Counted from the stretch's first letter, positions 1 through 12,500 are shown. The stretch is DNA of 64,000 nucleotides from Poriferisodalis sp965208485 (GCF_965208485.1 NZ_OZ242344.1:3906001-3970000); one strand, 5' to 3'. Program-made: numbers and translations. The notes: generated from the sequence alone by a model not told the origin.

Positions 1-1
1 G

Positions 2-340
2 AAGGTGGTCTGCTGGGGCGACAATGACTACGGTCAGACGAGTGCGCCGAACCACGATTTCACCGCAGTGAGTGCCGGGCACTTCCATTCGTGCGGGGTG
101 CGTACCAACAAGCAGGTGGTCTGCTGGGGCCGGAACCTCCGCGGGCAGACGGATGTGCCGTCCGGCAGCAACTTCACGGCAGTGAGTGCCGGAATCATCC
201 ATTCGTGCGGGGTGCGCAGCGACGGTACGGCGACCTGCTGGGGCACGCTGCCGAGGAACTGGTGCAGTCCGTCCCCCGCTCTCACGAGCTCCGCGCTCGG
301 CATCGAAGCGTTCAAAGGACAGTGCTCTACGACGCTGTAG
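2..340 (+). CDS. RCC1-repeat protein, 3' end only
   Basis: Open from the left edge; the start lies outside the window. The visible 112 residues contain two and a half copies of an RCC1-like unit with the signature CWG-(D/R)N-x-x-GQ followed by FTAVSAG-x-x-HSCG-V-R, the blade pattern of RCC1/alpha-tubulin-suppressor beta-propellers. Such proteins in actinobacteria are usually secreted or surface exposed, which fits the neighbours. The last blade breaks after TATCWG: instead of the expected N-x-x-GQ the frame runs into an unrelated Ser/Cys-rich tail and stops. The tail may reflect decay or a frameshift. The family call is firm; substrate or partner unknown. Confidence 0.75.
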   Translation, partial: KVVCWGDNDYGQTSAPNHDFTAVSAGHFHSCGVRTNKQVVCWGRNLRGQTDVPSGSNFTAVSAGIIHSCGVRSDGTATCWGTLPRNWCSPSPALTSSALGIEAFKGQCSTTL

Positions 341-534
341 CGATGGGAAGACGCTGCAGCGATGGGAATCTCGAGACGCTGAGTGCCGATCGGCGCAGAC
401 AGCGCCGCGCAGCGTTCGATTCTGCACTGGTGTGCCGGTGCTCGGAGCATCGACGGCATGGCGGTTGACTGCATGGTGACGGGTCGGCCGGTCTGCGAAG
501 CCTGGTCAGTGTGCCTGTGCTAGGCAGGAGCCGG

Positions 535-2886
535 ATGGCTGATGGCTTTTTCGGGCTTCGGTGTCTCTCGGCGCTGTTGGCAGCGTTCGCGGTGTTGGCC
601 GTGTGCGCGCCGGCGGCGTTGGCTGACCTGCCGCCCGTGACGGTCCCTCCTGAGGCGGATGCCGAGTCTCCTGGCTCGCAGACGCCGCAGCAGGGAGCGG
701 GTGGGGCGGCCGGGTCTGTGCGGGTGTACGTGCCGCCGGAATCGCAACGGAACTGTGCGGGCGATGTTGCGGTGGTGGTGGCGTCGGATGCTGCGGCGCA
801 GTCGGACATTTACTCGGCGGTGACGTTGGCGGGTGTGCTGGGCACTGATTGTGTGGTGTTGGCAGGTGCTCGTGGCGGGTCGATGCCTGCGGCGCAGCGG
901 GAGCGGCTGGAGGCTGCTGCTGTGGGCGGTTATGTGGTGGGCGGCCTGGGGGCGGTGCCGGCTGGGAAGGTGGCGGGGTTGGGCTTGAGCAGGCTGGCAG
1001 GGTCGAATCGGTGGGACACGGCGCGTTTGGTGGGAGCGGAGGCGTTCGTGCTGGCCGGCGGCGACGGCGCGGAGAGCGAGCGCCGTGTTGCGGCGTCGGC
1101 GGGCGCGCAGGATCCTGGCCGCGATTGTGCGGGCGATGTTGCGGTGGTGGTGGCGTCGGATGCTGCGGCGCAGTCGGATCTGTATTCGGCGGTGACGTTG
1201 GCGGGTGTGCTGGGCACTGATTGTGTGGTGTTGGCAGGTGCTCGTGGCGGGTCGATGCCTGCGGCGCAGCGGGAGCGGCTGGAGGCTGCTGCTGTGGGCG
1301 GTTATGTGGTGGGCGGCTTGGGGGCGGTGCCGGCTGGGAAGGTGGCGGGGTTGGGCTTGAGCAGGCTGGCAGGGTCGAATCGGTGGGACACGGCGCGTTT
1401 GGTGGGCGAACTGGCCCGTGAGCTGGCCGCGGTCCCGCACGAACGCCCCGACCCCGGCAGCGAGTCCGACGAAGACTCCGAGGAGTTCGAGTCCGGCAAA
1501 GACGGCGGCCCGACTGCTGAGGAGACTCGTCGAGCGGAACGTGAGATGCTCCGCCAGATCAACGAACTGCGCGTCGAACGCGGCTTGTCTGCGCTCGACG
1601 CGAACGAAAACCTCACCCAGCAGGCGCGAGATTGGTCCGCAGTCATGCGCGAACGAGGTCGGCGTGATCCGGATCCCTTCTATACCTCGCGGTATCCATC
1701 CGGATGGAGCGCTGCCGGCCAGAACGTTGCCCACGAGAAGTCCGATGCGGCGCTGATAGAGAAGGTCAGCGACGTCATGCAGCGCATGATCGACAGCCCA
1801 GCCTCCCTCCGGGAGATCATCGGCAGCGAATTCGACTCGGTGGGTGTCGGCATCGTCGTGGACGGCGACGAGATGTGGGCAACACAGTACTTCGGAGACC
1901 TCTGCTGGTTCCCCAACGGACTCTGCGATATCACCCACGCCGATATTCGGAGCGCGGAGCGTGAGATGCATCGCCAACTCAACGAACTGCGCACCGGCCT
2001 CGGATTGGAACCGTACAAGCTCAGCGAGAATCTGTCGCTGGTCGCACGCACATGGGCCGAGACGTTGCGGGACCGAGAGATACACCCCCCCGAGCACAAT
2101 CCCGACTTCCAGGACTGGTATCCGCCCGGCTGGACGATCGCTGGTGAGAACTTGGCTTGGTTCTTCAATCTTGATTCGCTGCTGGACAAGGTCGACTCGG
2201 CCATGCAAGGACTGATCGACAGTCCGGGCCACTACCGCAATCTGGTGCACGAGACCTTCAATGAGGTGGGCATCGGCATCGCTGTGAGGGGCCGCGATTT
2301 CTGGGTGATTCAGAACTTCGCCAGGTGCAGTGCCTTGTGCACCACTGGCAGCGTGAATATTCCCCCCGCAGGTTCACGAGGCATCGGCGATTCCGACGGA
2401 GAATCCGGCGAAGACTCCGAAGAGCCGGTGCCCGGCCAAGAAGCCGCCCCGACAGTCGCGGAGATACGAGACGCGGGACTTGAGATGCTGCGCCAGATCA
2501 ACGTATTGCGCGCCGAACGCGGCCTCGCGCCGTACGCTCACAATGACAACTTGGCCTTGGTTGCACACACGTGGGCCGATGCGCTGCGGCTTCGAGGCAG
2601 CAACCTTCTGCACAATCCCGACTACGGCGATTGGTATCCGCCGGGATGGACTTTGGCCGGCGAGAATCTGGCCTGGGCGCTCAGTGTCTCGCCGCTGCAG
2701 GCCAAGGTGGACCTCCTCCTGAGAGAATTGATGGGCAGTCCGGGCCATCACGCCAACCTGATGCATGCCGAGTTCAATGAGGTGGGCATCGGCATCGTGG
2801 TGCAGGGCGACGCCATCTGGATTGTTCAGAACTTCGCCAGGTGCAGTGCCTTGTGCACCACCGGCAGCGTGAATATTCCCCGGTGA
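535..2886 (+). CDS. Secreted protein with two CWB2 repeats and three CAP (SCP/PR1) domains
   Basis: 783 residues from ATG 535, which has a GGAG ribosome site 5 nt upstream; a GTG at 511 in the same frame has none. A signal peptide with a long Ala/Leu core ends near ALA-DLPP. Residues about 74-167 and 198-291 are two nearly identical CWB2-like repeats (VVGGLGAVP, RLAGSNRWDTARLVG). After an acidic linker come three CAP domains at about 336-459, 475-599 and 649-771, each starting EML/EMH-RQ-x-N-x-LR. Domains 2 and 3 keep GENLAW, SPGHxxNL and the final WxxQNF; domain 1 has lost SPGH (SPAS) and reads GQNVAH. Domains 2 and 3 end in the same FARCSALCTTGSVNIP tail, indicating internal duplication. 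CAP proteins are secreted and of varied function; the CWB2 repeats probably attach this one to the wall. Confidence 0.85.
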   Translation: MADGFFGLRCLSALLAAFAVLAVCAPAALADLPPVTVPPEADAESPGSQTPQQGAGGAAGSVRVYVPPESQRNCAGDVAVVVASDAAAQSDIYSAVTLAGVLGTDCVVLAGARGGSMPAAQRERLEAAAVGGYVVGGLGAVPAGKVAGLGLSRLAGSNRWDTARLVGAEAFVLAGGDGAESERRVAASAGAQDPGRDCAGDVAVVVASDAAAQSDLYSAVTLAGVLGTDCVVLAGARGGSMPAAQRERLEAAAVGGYVVGGLGAVPAGKVAGLGLSRLAGSNRWDTARLVGELARELAAVPHERPDPGSESDEDSEEFESGKDGGPTAEETRRAEREMLRQINELRVERGLSALDANENLTQQARDWSAVMRERGRRDPDPFYTSRYPSGWSAAGQNVAHEKSDAALIEKVSDVMQRMIDSPASLREIIGSEFDSVGVGIVVDGDEMWATQYFGDLCWFPNGLCDITHADIRSAEREMHRQLNELRTGLGLEPYKLSENLSLVARTWAETLRDREIHPPEHNPDFQDWYPPGWTIAGENLAWFFNLDSLLDKVDSAMQGLIDSPGHYRNLVHETFNEVGIGIAVRGRDFWVIQNFARCSALCTTGSVNIPPAGSRGIGDSDGESGEDSEEPVPGQEAAPTVAEIRDAGLEMLRQINVLRAERGLAPYAHNDNLALVAHTWADALRLRGSNLLHNPDYGDWYPPGWTLAGENLAWALSVSPLQAKVDLLLRELMGSPGHHANLMHAEFNEVGIGIVVQGDAIWIVQNFARCSALCTTGSVNIPR
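754..1406 (+). repeat. Intragenic direct duplication of a CWB2-coding block
   Basis: A 281-bp block at 754-1034 recurs at 1126-1406, offset 372 bp (124 codons). By eye the copies differ at only a few sites, for example GACATTTACTCG against GATCTGTATTCG. This is a recent duplication or gene conversion within the CAP-protein gene. Confidence 0.85.
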
Positions 2887-3501
2887 GCGGGTGGTGTGGG
2901 AAGCGGAGCAGTTCGCGTTGGACGGCTTCGTGGACCCTGTCGGACCCGACCCTGTCGGGCCGGTCGGGGCGCTGTCGGCCGCGGCGCGCTCTCCTGTCCG
3001 GCCGGCGGGGGCTTCGGCGTGCTGATTCGAGTGCGCTGATCTGCTGTTTCCCCGAACCCTGTCGTCTCAGTGCTACATTGCCGTACCGACCCCGACGGCG
3101 ACGTCGTGGCCTACACCGTGACCGGCGCCGACGGGCGCCGTTCGAGCGCCGGGTCGCCCAGAACCGGATGTGGGTCGCATTGACCCGATTGCAGCAGCCC
3201 GACTGCACCGAGCGTCTGCGATCATCTGCGCTGGCTGCGGTCCGCGGCACCTCTGCTTCAGCCCCGCGGTCGGCGCGTGGTCCGCTGAGTTCTGGGCACG
3301 GTCGGCTACCCTGCGGGCCGCATGCGGGCATCCCGGTTGTTTCAGCGCTTGCCGGGGCAAGCTGCCCGTACTTCCATTGCGGATCGAGTCCGCGTCCCGG
3401 TCGCTGCAGCGCGTTCCGGGGCCGGCTGCGGGAAGCAGCCGGCGGAGCGTCGGCGGGTTCCGATGCTGCGTACCCCCCCCCCCCCCCCCTGAGGTGTGTT
3501 C
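2887..3501. other. Long spacer with a decayed cadherin-repeat fragment
   Basis: No convincing gene in this 615-bp stretch. At 3085-3135 the + strand reads TDPDGDVVAYTVTGAD, the core of the cadherin-like repeat used many times in the next gene, but it is isolated and followed by scrambled sequence. It looks like a relic of a longer or earlier repeat gene. The spacer ends in the 17-C tract described separately. Confidence 0.6.
3473..3489 (+). repeat. 17-C homopolymer tract before a giant surface-protein gene
   Basis: Seventeen consecutive C bases end 12 nt before ATG 3502, immediately upstream of the GAGG ribosome site at 3491-3494. A TGA at 3490-3492 lies in the frame of the downstream gene between tract and start, so length changes cannot create a longer fusion. 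Any effect would be on transcription, message structure or spacing. Long non-coding homopolymers at this place are the classic form of slippage-driven phase variation. Confidence 0.8.
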
Positions 3502-6500
3502 ATGAGGTTGTTGCGTGCGGGAGCGGCGTTGGTGTTCGGTGCGTCGTTGGTGCTGGTGTGGGCCGATCCGGCGTCGGCTTCGAACAGCCAGCCGTTTTTT
3601 CTCGACGGCCAGAACGGTTCGATGCTCGCTGACGGGGAGTCGCTGACGTTCAGCGTGTCCGAGCACGCATCAGCGGACACGATCGTCGGCAACGTCTACG
3701 TGCAGGACTCCGACCACGACATGGTGCAGATCGTTGTGGGTGCATCCACGGAGGCGAACAGGGCCTTCAACTGGGACAATTTCGGCGGCAAGACGTTGCG
3801 GATAGTGGTCAGCGGACGGCTGAATTACGAGGCGAAGTCGTCGTACACGCTCCCAGTCACGATCCTGGACTACAAGGACTCTGCGGGGAACGCGGACTCG
3901 GCCGTCGACGACACGGTCGAGGTGACGATCAACGTCACTGACGAGGACGATCCCGGCAGGCTCTCGGTCAGCGGGGCCTCCCAGGTCGATGCCACGCTCC
4001 AAGCGAGGGTGACCGACCAGGACCTGACGTCGGCGGAAGCCGTCTCTTGGCAGTGGTCCCGCGGGAACCTTCCCGGCGGAGCGTTCGCCGACATCGCCGG
4101 CGCGACGTCTGCGAGCTATACGGTCACCGACGACGACGACGCAAAGCACCTGCGTGTCACCGCGGGCTACGACGACGGCCATGGGTCGACCAAGTCGTTG
4201 ACGCTCACCACGGCGCGGGTCGGCACGCTGGCGTCCAACGTGATGCTGTCTCCCAAATCGAGCACCGAACGTCCTCCCAGCGCGCAGGGATTCACCACCG
4301 GCAGCAGCCCCGACGGCTACGACGTGACCTCAGTCGGCATCCACGTGCACCGGGACAGCGTCACGGACCCGGTGCTGGTGCGCTTGCACGCCGCCACTGC
4401 CGACAGCGGACCCGGCGCGGCGCTCGCCGAGATGTCCGGTCCCGCCGCAATCCAGCCGAACGCGGTCAACACTTTCAGCACGCCTGCGGGTCAGCGGGTG
4501 CGGCTCGAGGCCGACACGGCCTATTTCGTCGTCGTCGACACGCCGGAGGGGTCGAGTCGCGCCAAACTGACAGAGCTCGAAGTAGGCGACGCCGAGGATG
4601 CAGGCAAATCGCCCGGCTGGGGAATCCACGAGGATGCCTGGAGCTTCGCCTTCGGAGGACCCGACAACACGGGGCGGTGGTCCAAACGGGGTCACCGGCT
4701 GGCGATCCATGTCGGAGGCGTGCCGCGGTCGGGGTCGGGCAATAGCGAACCCGCGTTCGGCCAGTCCTCGGTGTCTCTGCCCGTCGACGAGAACGCTGAG
4801 TCGGGCACCGTGGTGGGCACTGTGGCGGCGGCCGCGGACAGCGACGGAGACGTGGTCTTCTACTCAGTGGCGGCGCGCTCGCCCTCGGCGGAGCACCAGA
4901 CCGGCTTCGACGAGTTCAACGAGGCATTCGCCTACGATCCCGAGACGAGCCAGATCACCGTCCGCGAGTCGGCTGTGCTCGACTTCGAGAACGGCACGAC
5001 GGAGTTCTTGGTGACGGTGCAGGCCACGGACGGGCTGGACGCCTCGGGCTACACCGAGCCGATCGATGCCCGCACCGTCGACGACACGATCGAGGTGACG
5101 GTCCGCGTCGAGAACGTCGACGAGCCCGGCACCGTGAGCTTCGACGGCACGCCGGAGCTGGACGTCGAGATCACAGCAGAGCTGAGCGACCCCGACGGGA
5201 GCGTCACATCCGAGCAGTGGACATGGGCACGCGCCGACACCGACGACGGGCCGTTCTCTGCGATCTCCGGCGCTGCCGGCGCCTCGTACACACCCGGTGT
5301 CGGCGATGTGGGCAAGGTGCTCAGAGCCACCGTGACGTACCACGACGCGTCGTCGGCCACGGTTCAGCGGCAGGCGCACGCCGTCACAGAACCGGTGAGC
5401 GGCTCGACGGAACCGCAGTTCGTCGAGGGCACCGCGACCTACAGCATCGAGGAGAATTCCCCGGGCGGCACCCCCATCGGCACTCCTGAGGTGCTGCTGC
5501 GCAACAGCGCCGACCAGAACAGGCTGGCTTTCACCGTTACTGGCGCCGACGCCGCCGCATTCGACACCGACGGCCCGCTCAGCCTCGACGCCTCCACCGG
5601 CGCTATCGCCGTCAACGACGCAAGCAGCGCCGCGGCACTGGACTTCGAGACCAAGCAGACCTACACGGTGACCCTGGAGGTCACCAACGGCGTCGACGAC
5701 AACGGTGACCCCGACACCACAGCTGACAGCACCATCGACGTCACCATCAATGTCACCAACGTTGACGAACAGAATCCCGACGGCTTTGTGAGGTTTATAA
5801 ACGCTAGTGCGTTCCTCCTCCTCGTAGGGCACCAAGAGGAACCGGACGGCCTCATGGGCAATCCCACTTGGCAGTGGTGCAAGTCCGCCAGCGCGGACGG
5901 ACCCTTCTACGAGATCGGCGACCCCGCGACCACAAATACAGTCCTCCGCCGCCCGACATCGGACGACCACGGCACCTATCTGCGTGTCGTGGCCACCTAC
6001 AACGACGGTCACGGCGAGGGCAAGAAGGCCTACGCCGACTACATGGTGCCCGGCACCGGCGGCACCGTCGACACAACCGCTGACCGGTGCGACGACGGCA
6101 CCGTCACCGAGCAAGTCAACAGCGCCCCGGAGTTCGACGCTGCGACGGCGACGGCGACGGTGAACGAGAACGCCACCTCGGGGATGCTGGGGACGTTCCT
6201 CGCGGCCGACCCCGACGGCGACGCCGTCACCTACACCGTCACCGGCGCTGATGCTGCCGCATTCGACGACGGGGCGACGTTCGAGTGGGATACGACCACC
6301 GGCGCGGTCACGGTGAGGGCTGCTGCGGCGATCGACTACGAGACCAAGACCTCCTACAGCGTGATGCTCAACGTCAGCGACGGCAAGAACCCCGCAGGGG
6401 ACCCAGACCCGGCTGTCGACGACACGCTCGTTCTGACCATCGAGGTCGTCAACGTCGACGAGCCCGGCACGGTGGACTTCGACGTGGCGCCGACGCAGGG

Positions 6501-9500
6501 TGTGCCGCTGACTGCGTCGCTGACCGACCCCGACGGAAGCGTCACCGCTGAGCAGTGGACATGGGCACGCGCCGACAACCCCGCCGGGCCGTTCGCCGCC
6601 ATTCCCGGCGCCACCAGCGCCGCGTACACGCCCGCCGCCGGCGACCTGCGCAAGGTGCTCAGAGCCACCGTCGCCTACCACGACGCGTCGTCGGCCACAA
6701 TCCAGCGGCAGGCGCATGCCGTCACCGCAGCAGTGAGCGGATCGGCGCCGCCGGAGTTCGGCCAGGCGTCGGCGACCGTGACAGTGGACGAGAACGCCAC
6801 GTCGGGGGTGCTGGGCACGTTCCTCGCTGTCGACCCTGACGGGGACGACGTGGCCCACACCGTGACCGGCGCCGACGCTGCGGCGTTCGACGCGGGCGGC
6901 TCGTTCAGCTTCGACGCCTCCACCGGCGCGGTCACGGTGAGAGCCACCGCGGCGATCGATTACGAGACCAAGAACTCCTACAGCGTGACGCTCAACGCCA
7001 GCGACGGCAAGAACCCCGCAGGGGAGGCAGACCCGACTGCAGACGACACGCTCGTTCTGACCATCGAGGTCGTCAACGTCGACGAGCCCGGCACGGTGAC
7101 CTTCGACGTGGCGCCGACGCTGGACGTGCAGCTCACAGCAGAGCTGACCGACCCCGACGGAAGCGTCACCGCCGAGCAGTGGACATGGGCACGCGCCGAC
7201 AACCCCGCCGGGCCGTTCGCCGCCATTCCCGGCGCCACCAGCGCCGCGTACACGCCCGCCGCCGGCGACCTGCGCAAGGTGCTCAGAGCCACCGTCGCCT
7301 ACCACGACGCGTCGTCGGCCACAATCCAGCGGCAGGCGCATGCCGTCACCGCAGCAGTGAGCGGATCGCTGCCGCCGGAGTTCGGCCAGGCGTCGGCGAC
7401 CGTGACAGTGGACGAGAACGCCACGTCGGGGGTGCTGAGGACGTTCCTCGCGACCGACTCCGACGGCGACGATCTGGTCTACACCGTGACCGGCGCCGAC
7501 ACCGCCGCGTTCGACGCCGGGGCGACATTCGAGTGGGACACGACCACCGGCGCGGTCACGGTGAGAGCCACCGCGGTGATCGATTACGAGACGAAGAGCT
7601 CCTACAGCGTGACGCTCAACGTCAGCGACGGCAAGAACTCCGCCGGGGAGGCCGATCCTGCTGTCGATGACACGCTCGCGTTGACTGTCGATGTCGTGAA
7701 CGTCGACGAGCCCGGTGTGGTGGACTTCGACGTGGCGCCGACGCTGGACGTGCAGCTCACTGCGATGCTGGCCGACCCCGACGGAAGCGTCACCGCTGAG
7801 CAGTGGAGCTGGGCGCGTGCCGACGATGCTGCGGGGCCGTTCACCGCCATCGCCGGCGCGGACGCTGCTGCGTACACGCCCGTCGCCGGCGACCTGCGCA
7901 AGGTGCTCAGAGCCACCGTCGCCTACCACGACGCGTCGTCGGCCACGATCCAGCGGCAGGCGCATGCCGTCACCGCAGCAGTGAGCGGATCGGTGCCGCC
8001 GGAGTTCGGCCAGGCGTCGGCGACGGTGTCGGTGGACGAGAACGCTGTGTCGGGGCTGCTGGGGACGTTCCTCGCGACCGACTCCGACGGCGACGCGCTG
8101 GTGTACACGGTGACCGGGGCTGATGCTGCTGCGTTCGACGTCGGGGCGACGTTCGAGTGGGATACGACCACCGGCGCGGTCATGGTGAGGGACACCGCGG
8201 CGATCGATTACGAGACCAAGACCTCCTACAGTGTGGTGCTCAACGTCAGCGACGGCAAGAACTCCGCCGGGGAGGCCGATCCTGCTGTCGATGACACGCT
8301 CGCGTTGACTGTCGATGTCGTGAACGTCGACGAGCCCGGTGTGGTGGACTTCGACGTGGCGCCGGCGCTGGACGTCATGTTGACTGCGTCGCTGACCGAT
8401 CCTGACGGGGGTGTCACGGCTGAGCAGTGGAGCTGGGCGCGTGCCGACGATGCTGCGGGGCCGTTCACCGTCATCGCCGGCGCGGACGCTGCTGCGTACA
8501 CGCCTGTCGCCGGCGACCTGCGCAAGGTGCTCAGGGCGACGGTCGCTTACCATGATGCGTCGTCGGCCACGATCCAGCGGCAGGCGCATGCCGTCACCGT
8601 GCCCGTGAGCGGATCGGTGCCGCCGGAGTTCGGCCAGGCGTCGGCGACGGTGTCGGTGGACGAGAACGCTGTGTCGGGGCTGCTGGGGACGTTCCTCGCG
8701 ACCGACTCCGATGGCGACGCGCTGGTGTACACGGTGACCGGCGCTGATGCTGCTGCGTTCGACGTCGGGGCGACGTTCGAGTGGGACACGACCACCGGCG
8801 CGGTCACGGTGAGAGACACCGCGGCGATCGATTACGAGACCAAGACCTCCTACAGCGTGGTGCTCAACGTCAGCGACGGCAAGAACTCCGCCGGGGAGGC
8901 CGATCCGGCTGTCGATGACACGCTCGCGTTGACTGTCGATGTCGTGAACGTCGACGAGCCCGGTGTGGTGGACTTCGACGTGGCGCCGGCGCTGGACGTC
9001 ATGTTGACTGCGTCGCTGACCGATCCTGACGGGGGTGTCACGGCTGAGCAGTGGAGCTGGGCGCGTGCCGACGATGCTGCGGGGCCGTTCGCGCCCATTA
9101 CTGGCGCGAACGCTGCTGCGTACACGCCTGGTGCCGATGATCTGCACAAGGTGCTCAGGGCGACGGTCACCTACAACGATGCGTCGTCGGACACGATCCA
9201 GCGTCAGGCGCATGCCGTCACCGCGCCCGTGAGCGGATCGATAGAACCGGAGTACGCCGAGGCGACGGTGACCTTCTCCGTCGAGGAGAACTCAGCAGGC
9301 GGCGCAGACGTCGGCACCCCGACGGTGCTGGTGCGCAACGTCGCCGACCAGTCCAGGCTGACGTTCGCGGTCACCGGCACCGACGCCGCCGCATTCGGCG
9401 CGAACGGCCCGTTCAGCTTCGATGCCTCGACCGGCGCCATCACCGTCGCCGACTCAGCCACCGCTACGGGACTGGACTATGAGACCAAGACGACATACTC

Positions 9501-12500
9501 GATGACGTTCTCTGTCACCAATGGTGTCGACGACCACGGCAACGCACAAGACCCGCCGATAGTCGACGACACCATCGATGTGACGATCGAGGTCGTGAAC
9601 GTCGACGAGCCCGGCGTAGTGGTCTTCGACGTGGTGCCCGTAGCGGACGTCGTGATCACTGCGACGCTGACCGATCCTGACGGGGCTGTCACGGCCGCGC
9701 AGTGGAGTTGGGCGAGCGCCGACACGGCCGCGGGGCCGTTCACCGAGATCGTCGGTGCTGACGCTGCCGCGTACACGCCTGGTGTCGACGAGGTGCGCAA
9801 GGTGCTCAGAGCGACCGTCACCTACCGCGACGCGTCGTCTGCCACCGACGAGCGCGAGGCGCACGCTGTCACATCATCAGAAGTGGGCGGATCGGTGCCG
9901 CCCGAGTTCGCTTCTGCGACGGAGACGGTGACGGTGGAGGAGAACACCGCATCGGGAACGCTGGGCACATTCCTCGCGGCCGATCCCGATGGCGACGATG
10001 TGACCTACACCGTCACCGGCGACGACGCTGCCGCGTTCGACGTCGGGGCGACGTTCGAATGGGATACGACCACCGGTGACATCACGGTGAGGGACACCGC
10101 GGGGATCGACTACGAGACCAAGAGCTCATACAGCGTGGTGCTCAACGCCTCCGACAACAAGAACCTCGCCGGGGAACCCGACCCCGCCGTCGACGACATG
10201 CTCGCTTTGACCATCGAGGTCGTGAACGTCGACGAGCCCGGCGTGGTGACCTTCGACGTGGCGCCAGTAGGGGATGTCGTGATCACTGCGACGCTGACCG
10301 ATCCTGACGGGGCTGTCACGGCCGCGCAGTGGAGTTGGGCGAGCGCCGACACGGCCGCGGGGCCGTTCACCGAGATCGTCGGTGCCGACGCTGCCGCGTA
10401 CACGCCTGGTGTCGACGACCTGCGCAAGGTGCTCAGAGCGACCGTCACCTACCGCGACGCGTCGTCTGCCACCGACGAGCGCGAGGCGCATGCCGTCACA
10501 TCGGCAACGGTGAGCGGATCAGCGCCGCCGGTATTCGAGGTTGCTGCGGTGACGGTGAGGGTGGAGGAGAACGCCACGTCGGGAACGCTGGGCTCGTATC
10601 TCGCGGCCGATCCCGAAGGCGACGATGTGACCTACACCGTCACCGGCGACGACGCTGCCGCGTTCGACGTCGGGGCGACGTTCGAATGGGATACGACCAC
10701 CGGTGACATCACGGTGAGGGACACCGCGGGGATCGACTACGAGACCAAGAGCTCATACAGCGTGGTGCTCAACGCCTCCGACAACAAGAACCTCGCCGGG
10801 GAACCCGACCCCGCCGTCGACGACATGCTCGCTTTGACCATCGAGGTCGTGAATGTCGACGAGCAGCACCCCGACGGCTTCGTGCTGCTCACCTTCGAGA
10901 GCGATGTGCTCAGCGTCGAGCACCGCAGCGACCCGGACGGCCTCGTGGGCGAGCCCACATGGCAGTGGTGCAAGTCGGCTGCCGAGGCCGGGCCGTTCCA
11001 CGAGGTCGGCGCTGCAGAGACTGCGAGCACGACGTCGCACACCATCGACGACACCGACCGTGGCATGTATCTGCGCGTCGTGGCCACCTATGAGGACGGC
11101 CTCGACTCGGGCAAGAAGGCCTACGCCGACGAGCTGGTGCCCGGCAGTGGCGGCATGATCGACACCAACGCCGCGATGTGCGATGACGGCAGCGGTGCCG
11201 ACGTCGAGCCGGTGAACGGTGCTCCGGCGTTTGCGGCTGCCGCGGCGACGGTGACGGTGGAGGAGAACGCCACGTCGGGAATGCTGGGCGCGTTCCTCGC
11301 GACCGATCCCGATGGCGACGATGTGACCTACACCGTCACCGGCGACGACGCTGCCGCGTTCGACGTCGGGGCGGCGTTCGAGTGGGATACGACCACCGGT
11401 GACATCACGGTGAGGGACACTGCGGAGATCGACTACGAGACCAAGCGCTCCTACTTCGTGCATCTCAATGTCAGCGACAACAAGAGTCCTTCCGGGGAAG
11501 CCGATGCCGTCGTTGACGACATGCTCGCATTGTCCATCGAGGTGGTCGATGTCGACGAACCCGTCACGGTCGTGCATCCCGTCCCTCCGACTCCCGTCCG
11601 ACCGCCGTCGGGCGGCGGCAGCCGCAGCGGCGGTGGCGGTAACGGCGGTGGCGGTGGCGGTGACAGCGGTGGCGGCGGCGGCGGTGATTTCGATGTGGGT
11701 GTGGCGACTCTGGTGGTGGCGAACGGGTGGAGTCCGGCCGATGTGGGTGTGGCGTCGGTCATGGCGGCGCGCATCGACAACGCGGTGGTGGCCTACACCG
11801 AGGGCGACAATCTGTCCACCGAGACCGCGGAACTGGCGCGAGAGACGCAGCCTGCGAAGGTGGTCATCGTGGGCGGCATCGCTGCGGTGACGCGAACTGT
11901 CCGCACGCGCATCGGCACCATGTCGCCGGGTTCCGACATTTCCCGCGTCACCGGCAATGACCGTGCTGACACCGCAGCGCGAGCGGCGCGCGAAGTCCTG
12001 GGGAATCCGACGAGGGTCGGGCCAGTCACGCTGGTGGTAGCGAACGGCTGGTCCCCGCCTGACATAGGCGCGGCGGCGGCGCTGGCAGCGAGCAGCAGGC
12101 GTGCGGCGGTGCTGTACACGCATCCTCGCGTGCTGCCCGAGGCGACTGCGGCGGTGCTGCGCGACTATGACGTATCCGAAGTGGTCGTCATAGGAGGCAC
12201 TGCTGCGATCAGCGAGGCGACCGCCGATGAGATCGTCGCCGTCGCCGGTGACGAGGCAGAGTTCTCCCGCCTGACCGGCGCCGATCGCATCGACACAGCC
12301 GCGGCGGCAGCGCGGGAGGTGCTCGGGGAGCCTGCCGGCGCCGCGAGCGGGATCACATTGGTGGTTGCGAACGGCTGGTCCCCGTCCGACATCGGCGTCG
12401 CGGCAGCTTTCGCGGCCGCGACCGACAACGCCGCTGTTGCCTACACAGCCGGCGAGACTCTGTCGGAGACGACAGCAGGACTCCTCCGTGACTACCGGCC

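Noticed and set aside
4864..9213. A 1449-codon open frame on the - strand inside the first giant gene
   Set aside because: It is the antisense shadow of the repeat-rich, GC-rich gene; its translation is Arg/His/Val-rich with no signal, domain or start context.
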